Of a DNA stretch of 64,000 bases, positions 10,388 to 25,623 are shown in pieces (position 1 is the stretch's first letter; every line of letters begins with the position of its first letter). The position numbers and the translations under genes are program-made. The notes beneath the pieces are model-generated. The model saw only the letters and a program-made list of their open reading frames with translations, was not told the origin of the DNA and did no database searches. Where the stretch lies: the NCBI GenBank assembly GCA_038496445.1, contig JALMLS010000285.1, forward strand, positions 62,001 through 126,000, in the 5' to 3' direction. Origin of the DNA: Trichosphaerium sp. ATCC 40318. Its lineage: Eukaryota; Discosea; Flabellinia; Trichosidae.

Positions 10388-11647
10388 ATGACAACCGAGA
10401 GCCCAACCATTCGCGCCTTTAAAGATATTGCTGCTGGCACAGCAGGTGGTATCAGTGTTACGCTTGTAGGCCATCCTTTTGATACTCTAAAAGGTACGCA
10501 AGCGAAATAGCATTGTTTCGACCTTATTATTTTAGTTCGCCTACAAACACAACCAATCAAAGCTCCAATCTACTCAGGTAACTATTTAGTGAAATAAAAC
10601 GCGTAGTAACTCAGTTTCAGGAACGTTAGATTGTGTTGCAAAAACTTATAAATGGGAAGGTTTAAAAGGGTTTTACAAGGTATGCCTGCGTTTACACAAC
10701 CTTATTTTATGCTACGCTAGCCTTTTTGTAACATTGGGAACAGAAAGACAATCGTATTGTCACAAAGTGCCTTTTTTCTTTGTACGGAGGTCTAATCACT
10801 TTCTAAGGGCGTTGGATCACCTTTAGCTGGACAAATGGCTTTCCGTGCTGTGTTATTCTCTGCATACGGTCAATCAAAAGCCATGCTCACTAACAATGGC
10901 GAAACAGAACTCACGCTATTCAAAGGCTTCGTCGCAGGTAAAATACAACTTGTTTTACAATCGTATCATCTGACATTTTATGATTTGCAGGTGCTATGAC
11001 TGGTGTTGCAGCAGCTTTCGCTGAGTCACCAATTGACTTATTCAAAAGTCAAGTACAAATACAAATTTTAAAGTCTAAACAAGACGGCACAAAGCCAAGG
11101 TTTGGTGGTGTATTTGAGTGCGCAAAGCACATTGTAAAAACAAAAGGTGTTGTAGGAGCTTACCAGGTATGTCAAACATATGATTTCATCTCGATGACAC
11201 TTACATTTTAACAAGGGTTTTGGCGCTTCATTGATCCGTAATATTCCAGCAAACGGTTTCTTTTTTGGTGTCTACGCTTTGACACGGAATGCTGCTGAAA
11301 GGCGTTTAAATGAAGGAGAGTCATTAAGCGTTGCTACACAATTGTTCTGTGGAGGAATTGCAGGTAAGAAAATTCCCTATCATTAGTTTCGCTGCTAATC
11401 AGTCATTACAGGTTTCGCTTATTGGGCAGCTACATATCCTACAGATGTTGTCAAGTCAAGCATGCAAGCTGATAGTATAGATAAATCTAAACGCCGGTTT
11501 AAAGGAGTAATAGACTGCTTCCAGCAACTTTACAAAGAAGGTGGACCTAAGCGATTCTACAAGGGATTTACTCCCTGCATTATGAGATCTGTCCCAGCTA
11601 ATGCAGCGATGTTCGCTACCTACGAGTTTGTTCGCTCGTTAATGTAA
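10388..11647 (+). CDS. Mitochondrial carrier family protein (carnitine/acylcarnitine or basic amino-acid type)
   Basis: Starting MTTESPTIRAF, the seven exons encode about 300 residues with three mitochondrial carrier repeats. Each has its signature: 'GHPFDTLKVRLQT', 'ESPIDLFKSQVQ' and 'TYPTDVVKSSMQ', each followed by a helix and a 'GxxGFYKG'-like motif ('GLKGFYKG', 'GVVGAYQG', 'GPKRFYKGF'). Six membrane helices are expected in the inner mitochondrial membrane. 'GHPFDTLKVRLQTQP' and 'RSVPANAAMFATYE' are closest to the SLC25A20/A29 group (carnitine/acylcarnitine and ornithine/basic amino-acid carriers). The sequence does not let me choose the substrate. Confidence 0.88.
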
Positions 11648-11873
11648 ATACAATTTTTCAATGTTATTGTTATTCATTGCCTGGTGGTAACTAGTAAATT
11701 GCAAAATGTGACACATTGTCGTTAAAAAGCCAACAAATTGAAGTCAACGCTGTTCAGCGCCAACCAACTTTGACACCTGGTACAATTACGTAAATGATCT
11801 CTCATATGCGCGAATAGCCTTTGAGAATGCTTATTTGCTGTATTGGGAGCGCAATAAGGTTATTTAATTCGCA

Positions 11874-14149
11874 ATGGCTGTTAGATACATCCAACCAAGC
11901 ATTTTGAGCCGTAGAACCATACGTAATGATAAAATACAACGGTTACATCTGGCAATTAGCGGCGTCATTCAAAATCGGCTAAAGTACGTGAAAAACGCGT
12001 CATTGACCCTTTAATACCCTAATAAGCGATTTAGGGAACCGTTGACTGAGACCCTCTCCCACGCATCTATACCCTATGTTGTTAGCACAGGGAGTGTACT
12101 TATGACGTTGGACGCTCTAACACAGTACTTTGAGGTCACAGGTACGAAAAACGAGTTAAACAATAATCCTCACGTGCAAAAACAAAAGGTGAACGTTTGA
12201 GTATTCCCCATTTGGCTGGATGGTACAACATAGCTCGTGATGACAGGTACAATATAAATACACATGATGTGATACGTTAATGGACATAATAGTACTGCTC
12301 AAATTCTTGAAGAGTCTTTGAAAAAGTCTTTTCCATCAAGCGACTGGGTGCCATGGAGATTACAGTAAGCAATTTCAGGGAAAATGTAATCTCATTACTG
12401 TACAAAGGGTGCATAATGCAAGAGGCCACTGGGATGGTTTGAAGCACAGAAAGGCACTATTCGATAGTATTGGACAGCAGCTTGACATTAAGCTTATGGC
12501 TTCTTGGTACGATGTTACATTAAGTCAGGTTTGTGAATACGGAGGTGCAGCTGTAATGAACATGTACGCTTCCTCCATAAACTTAAACATAAGTGTAACA
12601 TATAAAGATATAATGGATCACTTGCAAAGGCATTAATAAGACTATATCCTTCTGTAAAATGGGACATATGGCGTTTCAAGTACGTGTTATTTTTAGTACA
12701 AATGTACCATTCCATTAAACGTTTAGGCAAGTACCACGTGGGTATTGGGATTCTGTTCAAAATCAAAGAGATGCAATGGATGTTATTGGCCGCGAACTAG
12801 GAGTTAAAGATATGGCTGGGTGGTATAATATTAGGTACAATGATGTCACCAAAATATCAGGAGGCATTAGTCACAAGTAAGACAATACAATAAAAAGACC
12901 CAACCTTACCTTGTTTGCTTGTAGGTATGCACATTCTATTTCAAAACTACTACGAGACGTTTATCCTAAGTACAAATGGCGACAATCCAAGTTCATGTAA
13001 GCCTCTCTATTAATAAGCCAACTGGGTATTAAATAATACTATGTAGGCAGACACCTATGAGTAAATTGACGTTCATGCCGAAGATATCTACAAAGAATTA
13101 TAAGCACAAACAACCAGAGATTTCAGAGTATGGTACCGTATCACCTCCGGAATACTAATCTAATTGTCATCTTAAAACAAAAGGTATGATGAAAACTTTT
13201 TCGCTGCTCCTGCATCTGAATATAGAAGACTTAGACGAAAGAAACTTGGACCACTTAATTTAGTACAAGGTTCAAAACGTTATAAAAGAATTGTTGCTAA
13301 AGTACAAGAAATGACAAAGTCCTTGAATATTGTAAACCCGGAGTCTTGGTACCTCTTTTACCCACATGGTGTGAAGTATTCTCGGCCTCTAACACATAAT
13401 CTAGGTATCGTATGTCTCCGGATATAATCAAGAAAGCTGGGGGTGCAGGAATACTTCGGTATTGGCCACAAGCACTTCAATACTCAGAACCTCATTTTGC
13501 TTGGAACTGGAGGAAATTTTCTTATTCGATAAAAAAGGCAAAACAGAGGTACACTATGCTCACTACATATATTGTTATCTTAGGGTTTTATTTAGTTGGC
13601 TTCTTGAGTGTATGCGTGTAATATTCCCAGATATTGCTGTGGAGGAAGAACGAAGCATAGGATTCAGAGAAAATGGCACTCCGCTGACAATTGACGTTTT
13701 TGTTCCAAAGTATAACATTGCCATTGAATATCAAGGTACCTCTGAATGTATTTTACACTACTAACTGTATCACAGGAGAACAACACTACCAGGACGTCTT
13801 ACCTTATCACCATGCATCAGCACAAAAGCGGCGAGATTATGAAAAGTTCCAACAATGTGAGGCAAATGGTATTCATTTGGTGCCTTTACCTTACTGGTGG
13901 GATTTACGTGTTGGATCCCTTCGTGCAACTATCAAACATTTTATACCACACGTGCCTCTGAAATCGTCATCAAGGATACATAAACCAGTATTGGATGTAG
14001 ATCAATATAAGGCACTTGACGTTGATAATCTCAAGTGTAAGGTTTTACAACAACCTGGAGAAGTCATTACTTTTGGATTATTTGATGAACACAGACTTCG
14101 AAATGATCAATATAACGCTTCAAATAGTAGGAGACGCTCACCACAATAA
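11874..14149 (+). CDS. LDxWY-module protein with C-terminal PD-(D/E)XK-like nuclease domain (copy B)
   Basis: Starts MAVRYIQPSILSRR and runs through about twelve exons. Three modules ('PHLAGWY', 'KLMASWY', 'KDMAGWY') each have the pattern YWxxxxNQR, a helix, LxIKxLxxWY, GG and YPxxxW. They precede the terminal module ('NPESWYRMS', 'GILRYWPQALQYSEP', 'FAWNWRKF') and the nuclease-like domain ('LTIDVFVP', 'AIEYQGEQHY', 'LPYWWDLR'). The putative catalytic D and E are kept, with Q after E. Introns at 13349-13404 (in the Trp codon) and 13736-13775 (after EYQ) match copies A and C. The tail after about 13960 is unique. No known function; the fold assignment rests on motif spacing. Confidence 0.75.
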
Positions 14150-14508
14150 CACAAAGATCCCGTATAGCAAAACTAGGAGTATTAACCTACGTTGAAGTCA
14201 CTTTCTCATCTTGTACTGATTAAACTGTAAATAAGCATCTATACGCCTAAAGAAAAAGGTTTAAAACATAAGCGCACCATTTCTTAACTTTCCTGTCGGA
14301 GTTTGCTATCTTGATCATTGATATTAACAGTGCAATGCATTACTGACGCCTCGATTGACGTGTCAACACCAAAAGAAATCAATAACAAGTACTATTGTAC
14401 ATTTTAGGAAAATACGCGAAAAAAACCGTTCTTTTTTGTTTTTCCGACACTATACTAAAAAAATGTTCGTTTACTAGTGTTACAATGTACATGAGGGTTA
14501 TTTCTAAT

Positions 14509-14784
14509 CTAAACAGAGAAGGATAGTTTTCTAGAAACCCTAATCTTCTCAAAAACAAGTGGTGTGGGCAAACAAAGCGGCCCCATAGGTTTTAGGGCTG
14601 CTATGGGTATATCTGCTTGCTCTGAAAGCGGTTTTGTCTTCATCCAATTTGACGGCCTGTAGTTACGTGGTGATAGAGGTTTCTTCATTAGGTTTTGTAG
14701 AGCCAGCTTTGTTCCTGATTTCAATCCATCACAGCTTTCAGAACGCTGAATTACATTTAAATTCGGCCATTCAGCATTAGACAT
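14509..14784 (-). CDS. Small protein of unknown function, 91 aa
   Basis: A single open frame starting MSNAEWPNLN and ending RVSRKLSFSV. It is rich in Lys, Pro and Ser ('KKPLSPRNYRPSNWMKTKPL') with no membrane helix or recognised domain; S-P and T-P sites could be phosphorylated. It lies between family copy B and Prp18, with about 350-400 bp of apparently empty AT-rich DNA on each side. Its amino-acid make-up looks like coding sequence, but nothing independent supports it. Confidence 0.4.
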   Translation of the reverse strand: MSNAEWPNLNVIQRSESCDGLKSGTKLALQNLMKKPLSPRNYRPSNWMKTKPLSEQADIPIAALKPMGPLCLPTPLVFEKIRVSRKLSFSV

Positions 14785-15188
14785 TGTATAGACGTGCTTC
14801 GTAATGTTTGTAGACTTGGCGTGCGTAAAAACTGTCAGTTTTCCAAATGCTTTTTATGGAAGTTGTGCGTTTACATCCTCTATAGCTATTCGAGAAAGCA
14901 AGTGTGATACATTAAATTATGTACACTATCAGTTAACAAAAGTACTAAAATGATTGGAACACAACCTATCTGACGTGAGGTTTAACAACAAAACGTTAAA
15001 CTTGGCTAGCAAACGCGAGATTTTAACAACTACAAAAAAAAAGATTCTTCTTCTATTATATTAATCCCACTACAACAATGATTTACATCATTTTAATACC
15101 CCCAACGCTATTTACAGTCATCTCAGACAAAGTACCGTTTTGGGATTTCGTCATCCAAAAAAAAAGTGTAACATAACCGTGTTATCGG
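14785..15188. other. Intergenic, nothing recognised
   Basis: AT-rich spacer between a small ORF and the 3' end of the Prp18 gene. It has poly-A and poly-T runs, no open frame of note, and no RNA gene that I can see. Confidence 0.5.
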
Positions 15189-16813
15189 TTAAAGGCCTAA
15201 CTTGCCATGTTTCTTTTGCCAATAAGTGATTACGCGCTTTAACGCCAAAATAAATTTTCTTTGGCCTTCATCATTAAGAACATGCGCAATATTATACGCA
15301 AAGATCTTTTCACGAGCAGAACGCTACAAAAAGTTGTGTTAACAGAAATAAAAAATGAACAATGCACTCCAAATGCAAAAAGCAGAAGGGGCACTGCAAC
15401 AGAAAAAAATGGGATGACGCGTACCTCATGAATACCCACCATGGTCACACCCATTGGCCATGGCGCATTACCAACAGATAAGCGGTAGTAGTGATCGTTT
15501 GCTTTAACTAGAAATAAAATGGTAAGCAAGCGAAAAGAACAACATTTTTTGATGAAAGGTTTACAAACAAACAGTAAAACTAGTGGCAAAAACTTATTTC
15601 AAGCAACAGATCTCCTTAGGCACACTTACAAGTACCACTAAACGCTTGAAAAATAAAATACAATCACAAAAATCCGTTAAACTCTGTACGGGTGCCAAGT
15701 GTCACATTTTGTAGTGAAACTTAAAAAAGGATGTAATGAAGGGACGTACCGAATTGTTGGTTCATCATTGCTTCTATTATTTTGTATACTGGTGTTTTTA
15801 TTTCTTTATGTAGTTGTCCTGTCCACATTAACCCCAAAAGAGGTCGTATATCTTTTTTTGTATTTATCAAAAGTGCAATTTGTTCACGACCAGTTTGTGT
15901 CTTCCTCTTTGGTTTAGGAATTGCGCGAATGTCATCAGTCCAAGATTTAAGTACTTTACGTAAAAAGAATAGTATTTTTTCATCATGATTTTCAGGTTCG
16001 CGATCTTCTACTATGAATATAATGTCTTGCTCAGAGATGTCTTTTTTCTATTTTTTTTGGTTAAAAAAAGACGGTAAAAGAATTTTAAGACATTTGTCTT
16101 TATGACACCTCAACGTACTTTTGGTACATCCTCATCTCTTTCTTGTTCTTCTTTTAATTTTTTCATTGTCTCTTGATGAGTATTCAATGATATATCAGCC
16201 CAACTGTCAAATGTCATTAAAAATCTTTTGTTTCATCAAATAGTTACTCCGTACGCGTCCTTAATGTATTCCATAGGCTCTTTCTGTTCTACTTCGTGCA
16301 ATCTCTGTGCTCTTGCGTCATCATCTTCACCAAACATTGTGATAGGAAGGCCTGAAAGGAATTTAAGAAATTATCAATGAAACGGCATTGCTGATTTTTT
16401 TAGATGAGTTTAAAGCATACCACGCGATAGTAGACGCCTTATAATCTCTTCTCGAGGTATTTGCTTGAAATCATCGTCTGTCTTTTTTGTCTTTTGCTGT
16501 TTAATTTTTTCTTTTCGCGCAATCTTCTCCTTTAGCTCCTTGAGTTTAGCTTCTTCCTTCTAAACAAAATCTGTGGTTAGAAAAAATAAAATTAACTTGG
16601 AGAAGGTCTACAATATGAGCATTCATGTACTGTAACATAATATCGTACCTCCTTGCGTTTCTTGTTTAACTTTTCTTGTTCAGCGCGGTATTTCTCTTCC
16701 TTTGCACGGTTTAACTCCCCACGCTTGACGAACCTCTTCTTCTTTTTAGCTGGTCCACCTGCCTGGGCAAGTTTACGCTTTTTTGCCTCAATTGCAGCTT
16801 GAACTAAGTCCAT
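15189..16813 (-). CDS. PRP18: Pre-mRNA splicing factor Prp18
   Basis: The start [17 protein letters not shown] is followed by a lysine-rich N-terminal region and the PRP4-like splicing factor motif '[20 protein letters not shown]' with '[16 protein letters not shown]'. The conserved Prp18 core follows: '[19 protein letters not shown]' and '[18 protein letters not shown]', with '[13 protein letters not shown]' to the end. Prp18 joins the spliceosome for the second catalytic step and holds the 3' splice site, together with Slu7. The gene has several short introns and a normal length. A complete Prp18 fits the intron-rich genes around it. Confidence 0.9.
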
Positions 16814-16956
16814 GACTGTGACGCGTAATAACGGCTTCGTATTTGATCACTAAGACAACAAAATGTATGTTGTGTGAGATTTACACGTAATTTACTGTTG
16901 ATTACTGCTGAGCATCGAAAATTGAACGGACAAATACACTTTATCACCACGCACGC

Positions 16957-17309
16957 ATGGAGCGGTTACCCAACGCGGTTCTAATGCATTTATGCTCATT
17001 TTTGGGGCCTAATCAGCTAGGCTTATTAGAATGCGTATCTAAGCGCATGAGAGACGCTCTACAAGTACATAATTGTTCAATAATTCTGTTATTTATTACC
17101 AATCTATGTAGGTAGATTCTACGTCGCTGGAAAGTGTATGTTGGAGGCGACTTGTCAGTGTCGAGGCTAAGGATGCCAACAGCAAGAGATTTTTAGATGC
17201 TCGCATTTTCGCGTTTTCAGAGTCCGATAAAATGCTTAATTGGAAAGAAACGTACCTGTACGACCAACCATTGCGTATTCCGACAACCTCACAAAACGAA
17301 GACATTTGA
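16957..17309 (+). CDS. F-box protein (or N-terminal exons of the following gene)
   Basis: Exon 1 reads MERLPNAVLMHLCSFLGPNQ then 'LGLLECVSKRMRDAL', a clear F-box (LP..VL..I/LCSFL....L..L..VS+RM+.AL). F-boxes bind Skp1 in SCF ubiquitin ligases. An intron (about 17042-17110) leads to 'SLESVCWRRLVSVEAKDANS' and on to a TGA at 17307. The last 70 bases overlap, in another frame, the only start available to the downstream HEAT/membrane coding region. A 38-nt intron at 17275-17312 would instead fuse the two in frame ('YDQPL'+'LYALPSTIKKL'). The gene start, 144 bp from Prp18, is divergent. Confidence 0.65.
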
Positions 17310-19288
17310 CAGTTTACGCATTGCCATCAACAATAAAGAAGTTGCAAACAACCCCTAAAGACGTACAGAAGCTTCATTTCCTCTCAAAAATTGGTCAAAG
17401 ATGTGCTCACAACCCAAGTGTACGAGCAGTAGCAGCTGATGGGGTATTGAGCTTCCTTAAAGAACAACAGGTAAGTGTTAACAGCAATTTAAAATTCAAC
17501 AAAACCACCTCGTCACACCCTAAACTACCTTAGAATTATGAAGTACGTGCTTCTGCTGTAACACTATTGGGTGATATCATTATGGTATCTATACCAGGTA
17601 ATTAAATATACTTGAAAGGCGTCAACAGACTGTTAAACTTTAGGAACAACAAAAATTATACTGAGCCTTAAAATTCTAAATGCGTTGCTCGATATCGCTC
17701 TAACAGATGAAACCCCGGCTATACGGAAAAAGGTAATCCCAAAATGACCCATTTTTTTATTTGTGTACACAGTCACGTGATACTTTTTTTTTTTAGATAA
17801 CGAGGTGCTTCGGAAAACAATACTGGAGTTTATCAGCTCAAAATGCTCCAGTATCAACAAAAATTTTATTAAACGCTTTAAAAAAAATTGCAAAATACGA
17901 TGACGATAGAATTGTGAGACGTAGTGAGTACCTAGTTGATTAAATGATCCATAAATTTATACTTTTTTTTTAATACTCAACCAAATTTCTTGTTATTCAC
18001 ACGTCTTAGCGGCTCGTAAATACTTGCCAGGAATAGTTGCAGAGCGTGTGTTACGTTACAGGTATATGAAGAAATCTCAAGTATCACCTATGCAACGTGT
18101 GATTGTAGGTGCAGTACGTCAAGCTTTTTTAACTCGAAAAACGAATTAAACCTAATATTGTTTTCTAGATATTTGGCATATTCGTTGGGGCTACACTCAG
18201 TATATGTTTCAACTTTAGGAAGAACTCTATAATAACGCTGTTAGTAACAGTTTTATCAGCATTTTGGATGAACACTCTGTATTCTAAAGTAAGTCCCTTT
18301 AAGTCCTTTCAACATTAAAAAAAAAGTCGCCATGTTGGTTTCTTCTATCGTATTGACATGTATTTCAGGGACCAATTACGTTTTTAAGCAATACAATGTT
18401 ACCTTCAATCACGGGAGCTGTTGTTTCTATAATGTCAGTTAGAAGTGTGGACGCAACTGTGAACTATGTTTATATCAAGTCTTCAACACTTCTACAAGAA
18501 TTACCTCCAGATTTTTCAATTTATGCACCACCTTTGGCTCTTGCAACCCTAACATTGTTTGTACTATCATACGCTGTTGAGTTAAGCATGTTTCATGCTT
18601 CCATTCTATCAATCTTAATGGCTGGACTTGGTATGCTTCCATTTATTGATAGCTTATATATTACTTCTTTATTGGTATCTTTGATGATTGGTTGGATTGT
18701 TGCACTCATTTTTACACGGTATGCATACGCTATGAATATACAGGATGAAATGAGAGGGTTTTTTGATATGATGACAAAGCAGCCTACAGATATAGGGTAC
18801 GATCTTTGGGTTTTTTTTGTAAAAGTTTGTTTACATTGTCTGATTGTTTTCAGGAGTTATCTTCACACAGCGAGGCTTATGATGCCGTATGTTGTTAAGT
18901 TTGGTATTTTGTTACAATTCTGTCTACTTTGCGTTACTATGAACTTGAAGTATCACGCTGTGCTTGGTGTCTTTTTAGGTACATAACAATTTTCTTTTCA
19001 ATTTTTTCCTACCTAAAACTTCAACATCTTGGTTTTCCTAAGTGTATGCAGATGGGTTTTTTGGTGTTTCCTTGCTTCTTGTTAACTTTCAAATTAGGTC
19101 AATTGTTTTATCTTGCTTCAACGCAATGGGCTTCACTACAACGTGTTGTATCAACAGGTGGCATTGATACATATGTTTTATACTCTATGGCTCTGTGTGT
19201 CATTACAAGCTTCTTTACAGTGATTGCAACGAACACTTACTTGAGAATATCACAATCATCTATTGTGACTGCAATATTTAGCCGCTGA
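17240..19288 (+). CDS. HEAT/ARM-like and multi-pass membrane protein of unknown function
   Basis: The first exons encode paired helices typical of HEAT/ARM repeats ('SVRAVAADGVLSFLKEQQ', 'EVRASAVTLLGDIIM', 'KILNALLDIALTDETPAI', 'TKILLNALKKIAKYDDDRIV'). A set of hydrophobic segments follows, at least eight by eye, such as 'FGIFVGATLSICFNF', 'IITLLVTVLSAFWMNTLY', 'ALATLTLFVLSYAVEL' and 'SLLVSLMIGWIVALIFT'. The protein ends 'SQSSIVTAIFSR'. I do not recognise the family. The start is doubtful: the ATG at 17240 lies inside the F-box frame and its first residues look non-conserved, so this may be the C-terminal part of one F-box-HEAT-membrane protein. Confidence 0.65.
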
Positions 19289-19535
19289 AGACTTCAGTTT
19301 TTTCAAAACTGCATCATTGTAAACTTGTAACTTTTGTAGAATGAAGGTTAATTAACCTCTATGTAATAATCCCTTCCAGTGCTATTCTTTCACATTGATG
19401 TGAAACAATGCATAAATAAATACGGCCCTCCTGACCACTTATCGTTGATAAAATTGCTTGAAGCCAAGGCATCAATATTGTTTTTTTTATAAAGTCTAAT
19501 TTCTTTTGATTTGGTTTTAATAAAGTACAGTTAGG

Positions 19536-19855
19536 TTATACATTCTTAGGTAAGCGGTGACTACTTGATCCTTTTATTGGCTCAAGTCGCTGTGACCCTG
19601 TTCGTTGTCTTTGTGGTATAAGAAAACCTACAAGAAACGTCACAAAACAGCAGGCAAAAAACAAAGAGCTTCTTTTTTTTTTTCTATGTTACCAGTGTTA
19701 TTTCTTCGTAAAGGAACGCTGTGTTCTCGGATAGGTATTGTTTCACTACTTCTCACTCTCTTAAGTCGAGTCTTTTGCTCAGGTTTCCCCATACCTCTAA
19801 ATGTATTAGGCGCTGATTCCGCCATGTCAACAACCCTAGTAACAAAGCTAAGCAA
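19536..19855 (-). CDS. Small basic protein of unknown function, two exons
   Basis: Exon 1 contains MAESAPNTFRGMGKPEQKTR and a serine/arginine-rich stretch; an in-frame ATG 30 bases upstream (MLSFVTRVVD) is the alternative start. A GTAACA..TTGTAG intron joins 'RRNNT' to 'GFLIPQRQRTGSQRLEP', ending HRLPKNV. It has the composition of a disordered, phosphorylatable protein, with no known domain. It sits alone between two larger genes. The 19289-19535 stretch downstream is AT-rich and shows nothing else. Confidence 0.4.
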
Positions 19856-20047
19856 CTTGAGGCTTCAAATCAAAAAAAAAAAAAAAACAATTTCGCGGGT
19901 GAGCATAGCGACACTGACTGCAATAGTTTGATAGTATAAATTGTGCATTAACGGTTTAGTGCCATTTACATTTTTCCAAAACGAAAAGAAAAGGGATTAT
20001 CAGACAAATAACGTGTTTGTGTTCTGTATGTTTTTCTTGAAATATTC

Positions 20048-22799
20048 TTACCTTTTTGCTAGATAGTTGTATGAAGAATCATATGTAGACATCATTATAG
20101 GACTAGAAGTATCAGAAAATATGTCAGAGTTATTTCTTGAATGAGCACTACTTGTGCTACCATCAGAATTATCTGTAACTTGAGTATTACTTCTTGAACT
20201 CTTATGAATAATAAAGCTACTAATAAAAGCTTTCTTTGCTTGTCTTGCTTGTGAACCAATACTAGGTGTATACTTAGGTAATGATTCAAAAGTCTCAAGT
20301 CTATGTCTTCCTGCTATATGGAGCCTAGGGCTCTTTCTATTTACACCATGATGGAATTCAAAACAATTCTTTTGAGCACGCTTCTTTTTAATAGAAGCTC
20401 GATATTTTATAAGATAAACCCAGTTCTCTGCTATATGTTGTTCTCCTGCATAAACAAGAAACGTCCGTTTTGGTGTACGGACTTGTAAACAATGTCTTTT
20501 TTCAATATGATTAACAAGACGAACTCTTATGATATCTGTTAAAAATATCTCACCAGCTGCTTTCTCCTAAAGAAAAAAACAGTCAAAAAAAAAAGAGTAT
20601 CAAAAAAAGTCGTGAAATCTCTGTCTATTTAACCCCACGTAATGAAAGATTCTATTAAATGTTTTTAAGAAAAACATCACAAATTAGGTAGTGACACTAA
20701 ACCTCATACTCAATGAAGATGACTTTAAGAAGAGAACCATTTACAGTTTTTCCACAAAAAAAAAAGTTTCCTTCTTGTGTACGTACGTGTTTACCTCTAT
20801 AGTATGCTATCCTATCTCCAAAAAGAGTAAAATATCTTTGCTGCCAACTCTTTTGTTTATTCTTACCACCAAGCTTCTTTAATATGGTTGTTTTAACCCT
20901 TATATGCTTAAGATATAATCCATAATTTACGCTATTAATCTTAGATGGTTTTTTGTTACCAACATTAGTCATTTGTGTAAGTACACCTCCAGCTTCATCA
21001 GGACGCATAACACAAAATCTTTCAAACATTTGAGAAAGAACAAACAACCTCTTAAACTAATTTACAACATCAGAAGACCAAGGTAATAAGAAAAGAGAAA
21101 TAAATATTGTACCTCTTTTAATTCTTCACTTGAAGATTCAATGAACCCTTCTCGATCGTAGTCACCATCCTCAACATAAAAATCAAGATAACCATCCAAT
21201 AGTTTCATATAGAAATTAAAAACACCATATTGAATGGTATCACAAAGCTCAGGAGTATTAAGATCTTCCATTCTACTCCCTTAAAAAAAAAGTGTCATAA
21301 AGTGTTTCAGGTACACTTTGATTTAAACGTACGTGTTGGTGATTTGTTTGATTGAACAATATATACAGCGTTACCAATATGAGCTAGAAGGATATTAACA
21401 TCAAATACAAATAAAAATAACCATCAAATTCAGTTAAGAAGAAAACCAAAATCCAAAACGCAAAACAAAAAAAACCACTTACCTAACAGTTGGTCAATCA
21501 TTAAATTTGGTAGTAACTTAAAATCTCCATCAGATGGTTCATAGCAACACTATATAAATAATTAATAATAAAAATACTCACATAAGAAGCCTGTGTTAGG
21601 TCCAAGACGTACATTGTCAATATCAACAATTATACACTCCTCCATTGCGCCCTTCATGTCTTCAATTTCTTGCATGAAACTAGATAACACGCCAATCACA
21701 AAAGGGACAGGTGCGCATACAAATGTAATCATTGAAGGCGGTAGCACTGGTATAAAAATGTGCTGCCACTCAAAAGGATGGAGTATAGCTACAATAGCTT
21801 GAACGCAACTAGAGAGTACTGATATATTACTAGAAACAAAAAGAACTCGTCTCTCGCATAAAAGTGCAGCGAGTAATGCCGTGATAGTCCACGCATCCAG
21901 ATGGGTATACAAAGCTTCAACATTCACCTATGGCCTTTTAGAAACCTAGTAGTAGACGTCAAAGCGCGTACGTATTCGAGAATTGATGTTCCCTTCTTTC
22001 GAGTAAATACGAACTGTTGATCTTCGAAATGGATTGAAATGAACTTGCCAGGGTCTGGAAGTGCTGCACGGTATAACAGATTTAAAAACTTATGAATAGT
22101 CTCTTTAGTTTTAAGAGATGCTATAGCATCCAGAATATCGCAATATATGGTGTAGCAGGGACTTGCCGTTAAGGAACGAAATATTGTAATCAAAAATGTC
22201 ATTTCTTGTACTTGCGACTCAATTGAGCGCTAAAAGGATACTCTGAACTAAATATACAATAACCAACAGGCCAACGTTTAACTGCAGAACTTGACATTTT
22301 TTGTAGATTCCATGAGCCTAGTTAATGACTAAGAGCGTGTACCACCTACAATGAGCGTTCGAGAATTACGTGCCTTCCAATTCTCTGTGACAATAGCCAA
22401 AATACTTTATACCATCGGAATCTGTCAGTACAAAGCTGTAGCGCTTATCTTTGCTGTTAAATGTTAGTTGTAAGCCAAAAACACTCGTAATTACCTGGGC
22501 ATCAACATCTTCGGGAATTTATCTTTATCTATTCGTAGCGTACGTTATTGATAAGCCGAAACAATTATAACGCACCAGGGAAACAAAATGCTGGTATTCC
22601 AGCTAGAAAGCTTTTGTCGGCTTTTGATGACGCTACAGGGTAACTCCAATCAAGTGTAGGCACATTACAACCATCTGTAACAGTCCGTTTAATTAAATGC
22701 GCACAAAAGGGTATTCATACCCTTTTGTTGTAGTCTGACAACAGCCAGGTACTTAAATAACCTTCTTCCTTCTGACGGGCATGCTTCAGATGCTAGCAT
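20048..22799 (-). CDS. DENN-domain protein with C-terminal PH domain
   Basis: Starts MLASEACPSEGRRLFKYLAV. The upstream DENN segment is visible ('VPTLDWSYP', 'IPAFCFPDKFPED', 'YSFVLTDSDGIKYFGYCHRE'). The core DENN follows ('LDAWTITALLAALLCERRVL', 'VQAIVAILHPFEWQHIFIPV', 'LPPSMITFVCAPVPFVIGV'), then helical sequence and a PH domain ('TTILKKLGGKNKQKSWQQR', 'FTLFGDRIAYYRGK', 'ENWVYLIKY'). It ends in a serine-rich tail closing NYLAKR. DENN domains are exchange factors for Rab GTPases and the PH domain would place it on a phosphoinositide membrane, so a trafficking role is likely. About ten introns. Which Rab it serves cannot be read from sequence. Confidence 0.82.
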
Positions 22800-23226
22800 T
22801 ATCTCTTCACCTCCGCTTTAGCTGTACCAAACAGTGCGAACGCCGTTAGCTTTATTCGCCCTTTTTGTGTGGCTCTTATCAAGTTCGTAACTATCGTAGA
22901 ACGAATTCTACATCTACCTCCTCGGTTGGAGGGGCAAGAAAATACAACAGAACACTAATTCCGGTTCAAGAAAGTTCACACTTAATCTGGTACTTAGTAA
23001 ATCACTTATATTTTAAAAAACAAATGTAGTCAGCTAGCCACTCTGCAAGCTTCACAAGACACAAAGACTACAAAGGAGGGAAAAAAACCACAAAAAGACT
23101 AGTACATTTCTTCAACAAACGATTTTAAAGTGTTTATTGATACACCACCAGTCGAAACAAAAAGTTTGCCAAGTATATATATCTAGTGGAAGGCAGGGGA
23201 CAGTGTTGTAAATATAATTTTTTCGC
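22800..23226. other. Intergenic; upstream region of the DENN gene
   Basis: A 430-bp spacer between the DENN gene start and the end of the sulfide:quinone oxidoreductase gene, both on the minus strand. No coding signal or repeat seen. Confidence 0.5.
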
Positions 23227-25530
<2,304 letters not shown>

Positions 25531-25623
25531 TGTTCACCTTCTTCAAGTCTGCCTTAATACAAAAAAGTTGGAAAGTTTAAGGCGAGAGGAAAACAACGAC
25601 ACCGTGATACAAAAGGACAAAGT

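Noticed and set aside
19605-19931. Plus-strand open frame of about 108 codons
   Set aside because: It overlaps a more protein-like two-exon minus-strand gene and crosses long homopolymers.
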